Positions 62,731 to 64,000 of a stretch of 64,000 nucleotides of DNA are shown here, piece after piece. This DNA is from Luteibacter aegosomatissinici (lineage in GTDB: Bacteria; Pseudomonadota; Gammaproteobacteria; Xanthomonadales; Rhodanobacteraceae): assembly GCF_023078495.1 (NCBI RefSeq), contig NZ_CP095742.1, positions 1,054,001-1,118,000 of the forward strand. The letters run 5' to 3'. The translations under genes were made by a program, and so were the position numbers. Position 1 is the stretch's first letter. Each line of letters starts with the position of its first letter. Under the pieces are notes generated by a model. That model saw only the letters and a program-made list of their open reading frames with translations, had not been told where the DNA came from and searched no databases.

Positions 62731-63666
62731 ATGATCGAAACCGACCGACTCACCCGTTGCTATGGCCCGCTGACCGCGGTCGATTCGCTGACCCTGCGCG
62801 CCGAGCCAGGCCAGGTCGTCGGGCTGTTGGGGCCCAACGGCGCCGGCAAATCCACCGCCATGCGCATGATCGCCGGCTTCCTCACCCCCACCTCCGGCAC
62901 CGCCAGGGTCTGCGGCCACGACATCCGCCGTGAACCCCTCGCCGCCAAGCGGGCCCTTGGCTACCTGCCCGAAGGTGCCCCCAGCTACGCCGAAATGACC
63001 GTCCGTGAATTCCTCACCTTCATGATCCGCGTCCGCGGACTCGATCGTGAGGTGGCCCGGCGCCGTTTCGACGAGGTCATCATGCGGCTCGAACTCGAGG
63101 ATGTCCTCGAAGTGACGATCGGCACGCTCTCCAAGGGCCTGCGCCGCCGCGTCGGCCTCGCCCAGGCCATCCTGCACGATCCACCCGTGCTCATGCTCGA
63201 CGAGCCCACCGACGGCCTGGATCCCAACCAGAAACACTCCGTGCGCATGCTTATCGACGCCATGGCGCGCGAGCGCACCATCCTCATCTCCACCCACCTG
63301 CTCGAGGAAGTGCACGCCCTGTGCAACCGCGTGGCCATCATCGCCAACGGCAAGCTGCTGGCCGATGCCACGCCGGCCGAGCTGGAGGCGCGCAGCCGCT
63401 ACCACGGCGCGGTGTCCTTCAGCGCGCAGGGCAGCGGGGTGTCGCGCGAGATGCTGGCGCGTATTCCCGGCGTATCCATGACCGAGGTCGATCCGCTGGA
63501 TGGCCGCGTCACCGTGTTCCCCAAGCCGGGCCAGGCCATCCTGGATGATGTGCAGGCCCTGCTGCGTGAACAGAACCTGCGTATCACCGAAATCCAGCTT
63601 GAGCAGGGGCGCCTCGACGAGGTGTTCCGGCAGATTACGACGGCACCGCGTGGGGGTAACCCATGA
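62731..63666 (+). CDS. ABC transporter ATP-binding protein (Gld/NosF-like)
   Basis: 311 residues. Walker A GLLGPNGAGKSTAMRMIAG, Q-loop region LGYLPEGAPSYAEMTVREFL, signature LSKGLRRRVGLAQAIL (a variant of LSGGQ), Walker B PVLMLDEPTDGLDPNQ and the H-loop STHLLEEV. A C-terminal extension of about 90 residues follows, as in gliding-type GldA and other ABC-2 exporters. AGGGGAC precedes the ATG. Its TGA overlaps the permease ATG. Confidence 0.93.
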   Translation: MIETDRLTRCYGPLTAVDSLTLRAEPGQVVGLLGPNGAGKSTAMRMIAGFLTPTSGTARVCGHDIRREPLAAKRALGYLPEGAPSYAEMTVREFLTFMIRVRGLDREVARRRFDEVIMRLELEDVLEVTIGTLSKGLRRRVGLAQAILHDPPVLMLDEPTDGLDPNQKHSVRMLIDAMARERTILISTHLLEEVHALCNRVAIIANGKLLADATPAELEARSRYHGAVSFSAQGSGVSREMLARIPGVSMTEVDPLDGRVTVFPKPGQAILDDVQALLREQNLRITEIQLEQGRLDEVFRQITTAPRGGNP

Positions 63667-64000
63667 GCGCCGTGTCCGCCATCGCCCGCCGCGAGCTGCG
63701 TTCGTACTTCGTCACTCCGGTGGCGTACGTGTTCATGGTGATCTTCCTGGTCCTGGCCGGCGTGCTCACGTTCTACACGGGCGATTTCTACGACCGTGGC
63801 CTGGCCGACCTGCAGCCGTTCTTCGACATGCATCCGTGGCTCTACCTGGTGCTCGTGCCGGCCGTTACGATGTCGATGTGGGCCGAGGAGCGCGCCTCGG
63901 GCACGCTGGAGCTGCTGTTCTCGCTGCCGGTCACGATCTCGCAGGCCGTGCTGGGTAAGTTCCTGGCGGCGTGGGCGTTCATCGGCATTTGCCTGGTGCT
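63663..64000 (+). CDS. ABC-2 type permease (GldF-like), 3' cut by window edge
   Basis: The first 112 residues of an ABC-2 permease: MSAVSAIARRELRSYFVTPV, a first helix (AYVFMVIFLVLAGVLTFY), FFDMHPWLYLVLVPAVTMSM, then WAEERASGTLELLFSLPVTI, the conserved cytoplasmic EER-GTLE motif of this family. Coupled to the ATPase gene by a 4-bp overlap. The frame is open to the window end. Confidence 0.9.
   Translation, partial: MSAVSAIARRELRSYFVTPVAYVFMVIFLVLAGVLTFYTGDFYDRGLADLQPFFDMHPWLYLVLVPAVTMSMWAEERASGTLELLFSLPVTISQAVLGKFLAAWAFIGICLV

Overview
The window is high-GC proteobacterial DNA. Gene content and order (purMN facing DUF2066-AI-2E-hda, min operon, DUF47-pit), several TonB-dependent receptors and many GTAG-type palindromic intergenic repeats suggest a gammaproteobacterium of the Xanthomonadales/Lysobacterales, most like Luteibacter or Dyella (Rhodanobacteraceae). 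The genus is an inference from gene content; no rRNA, tRNA or CRISPR array was seen.

Layout. 1-17 kb is mostly core housekeeping: the 3' part of murA, a DUF3108 protein, purM-purN, a DUF2066 / AI-2E permease / hda operon, a secreted metallophosphoesterase, suhB, trmJ, an ExoD-like membrane protein, a CBS-domain CNNM protein, the DUF47-Pit phosphate uptake pair, an alkyltransferase-like protein and recQ. 16.9-24 kb has a KefB/YbaL-type antiporter, then a 1.7-kb compositionally different insert carrying an AvrRpt2-like (C70) cysteine peptidase gene between 75-bp perfect direct repeats, then an overlapping GH15-zwf pair whose G6PD ends in a histone-H1-like Lys/Ala tail. 24-33 kb holds a divergent araC/SDR pair and a Fur-box-headed iron uptake operon (sigma factor, FecR, STN-type TonB receptor, PepSY protein, small membrane protein), preceded on the same strand by a His-rich DUF3300 lipoprotein. 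33.6-43 kb is a carbohydrate utilisation operon: promoter with a LacI-type operator, TonB receptor, GH2 beta-mannosidase, GH125 and GH92 alpha-mannosidases, fitting uptake and trimming of mannose-rich glycans such as N-glycans. 43-54 kb has a 1643-residue autotransporter, small unknown proteins, a PAS-PAS protein, an orphan ATP-grasp enzyme, a cyclopropane-fatty-acid synthase and a Bcr/CflA efflux pump. 54-64 kb contains the GNAT-minC-minD-minE-metallopeptidase operon, a DesK/LiaS-like two-component system, a membrane-anchored SRPBCC protein and the start of a Gld-like ABC transporter.

Intergenic DNA is dominated by repeats: two-armed GTAG elements (REPIN/SMAG-like) of two sequence types, three of which supply the stop codon of the adjacent gene, and a second larger family present as two inverted pairs (about 53.9-55.0 kb and 61.7-62.7 kb), each pair enclosing one GTAG element. 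The strongest candidates for something undescribed are the peptidase insert at 18.5-20.3 kb and the paired inverted elements.
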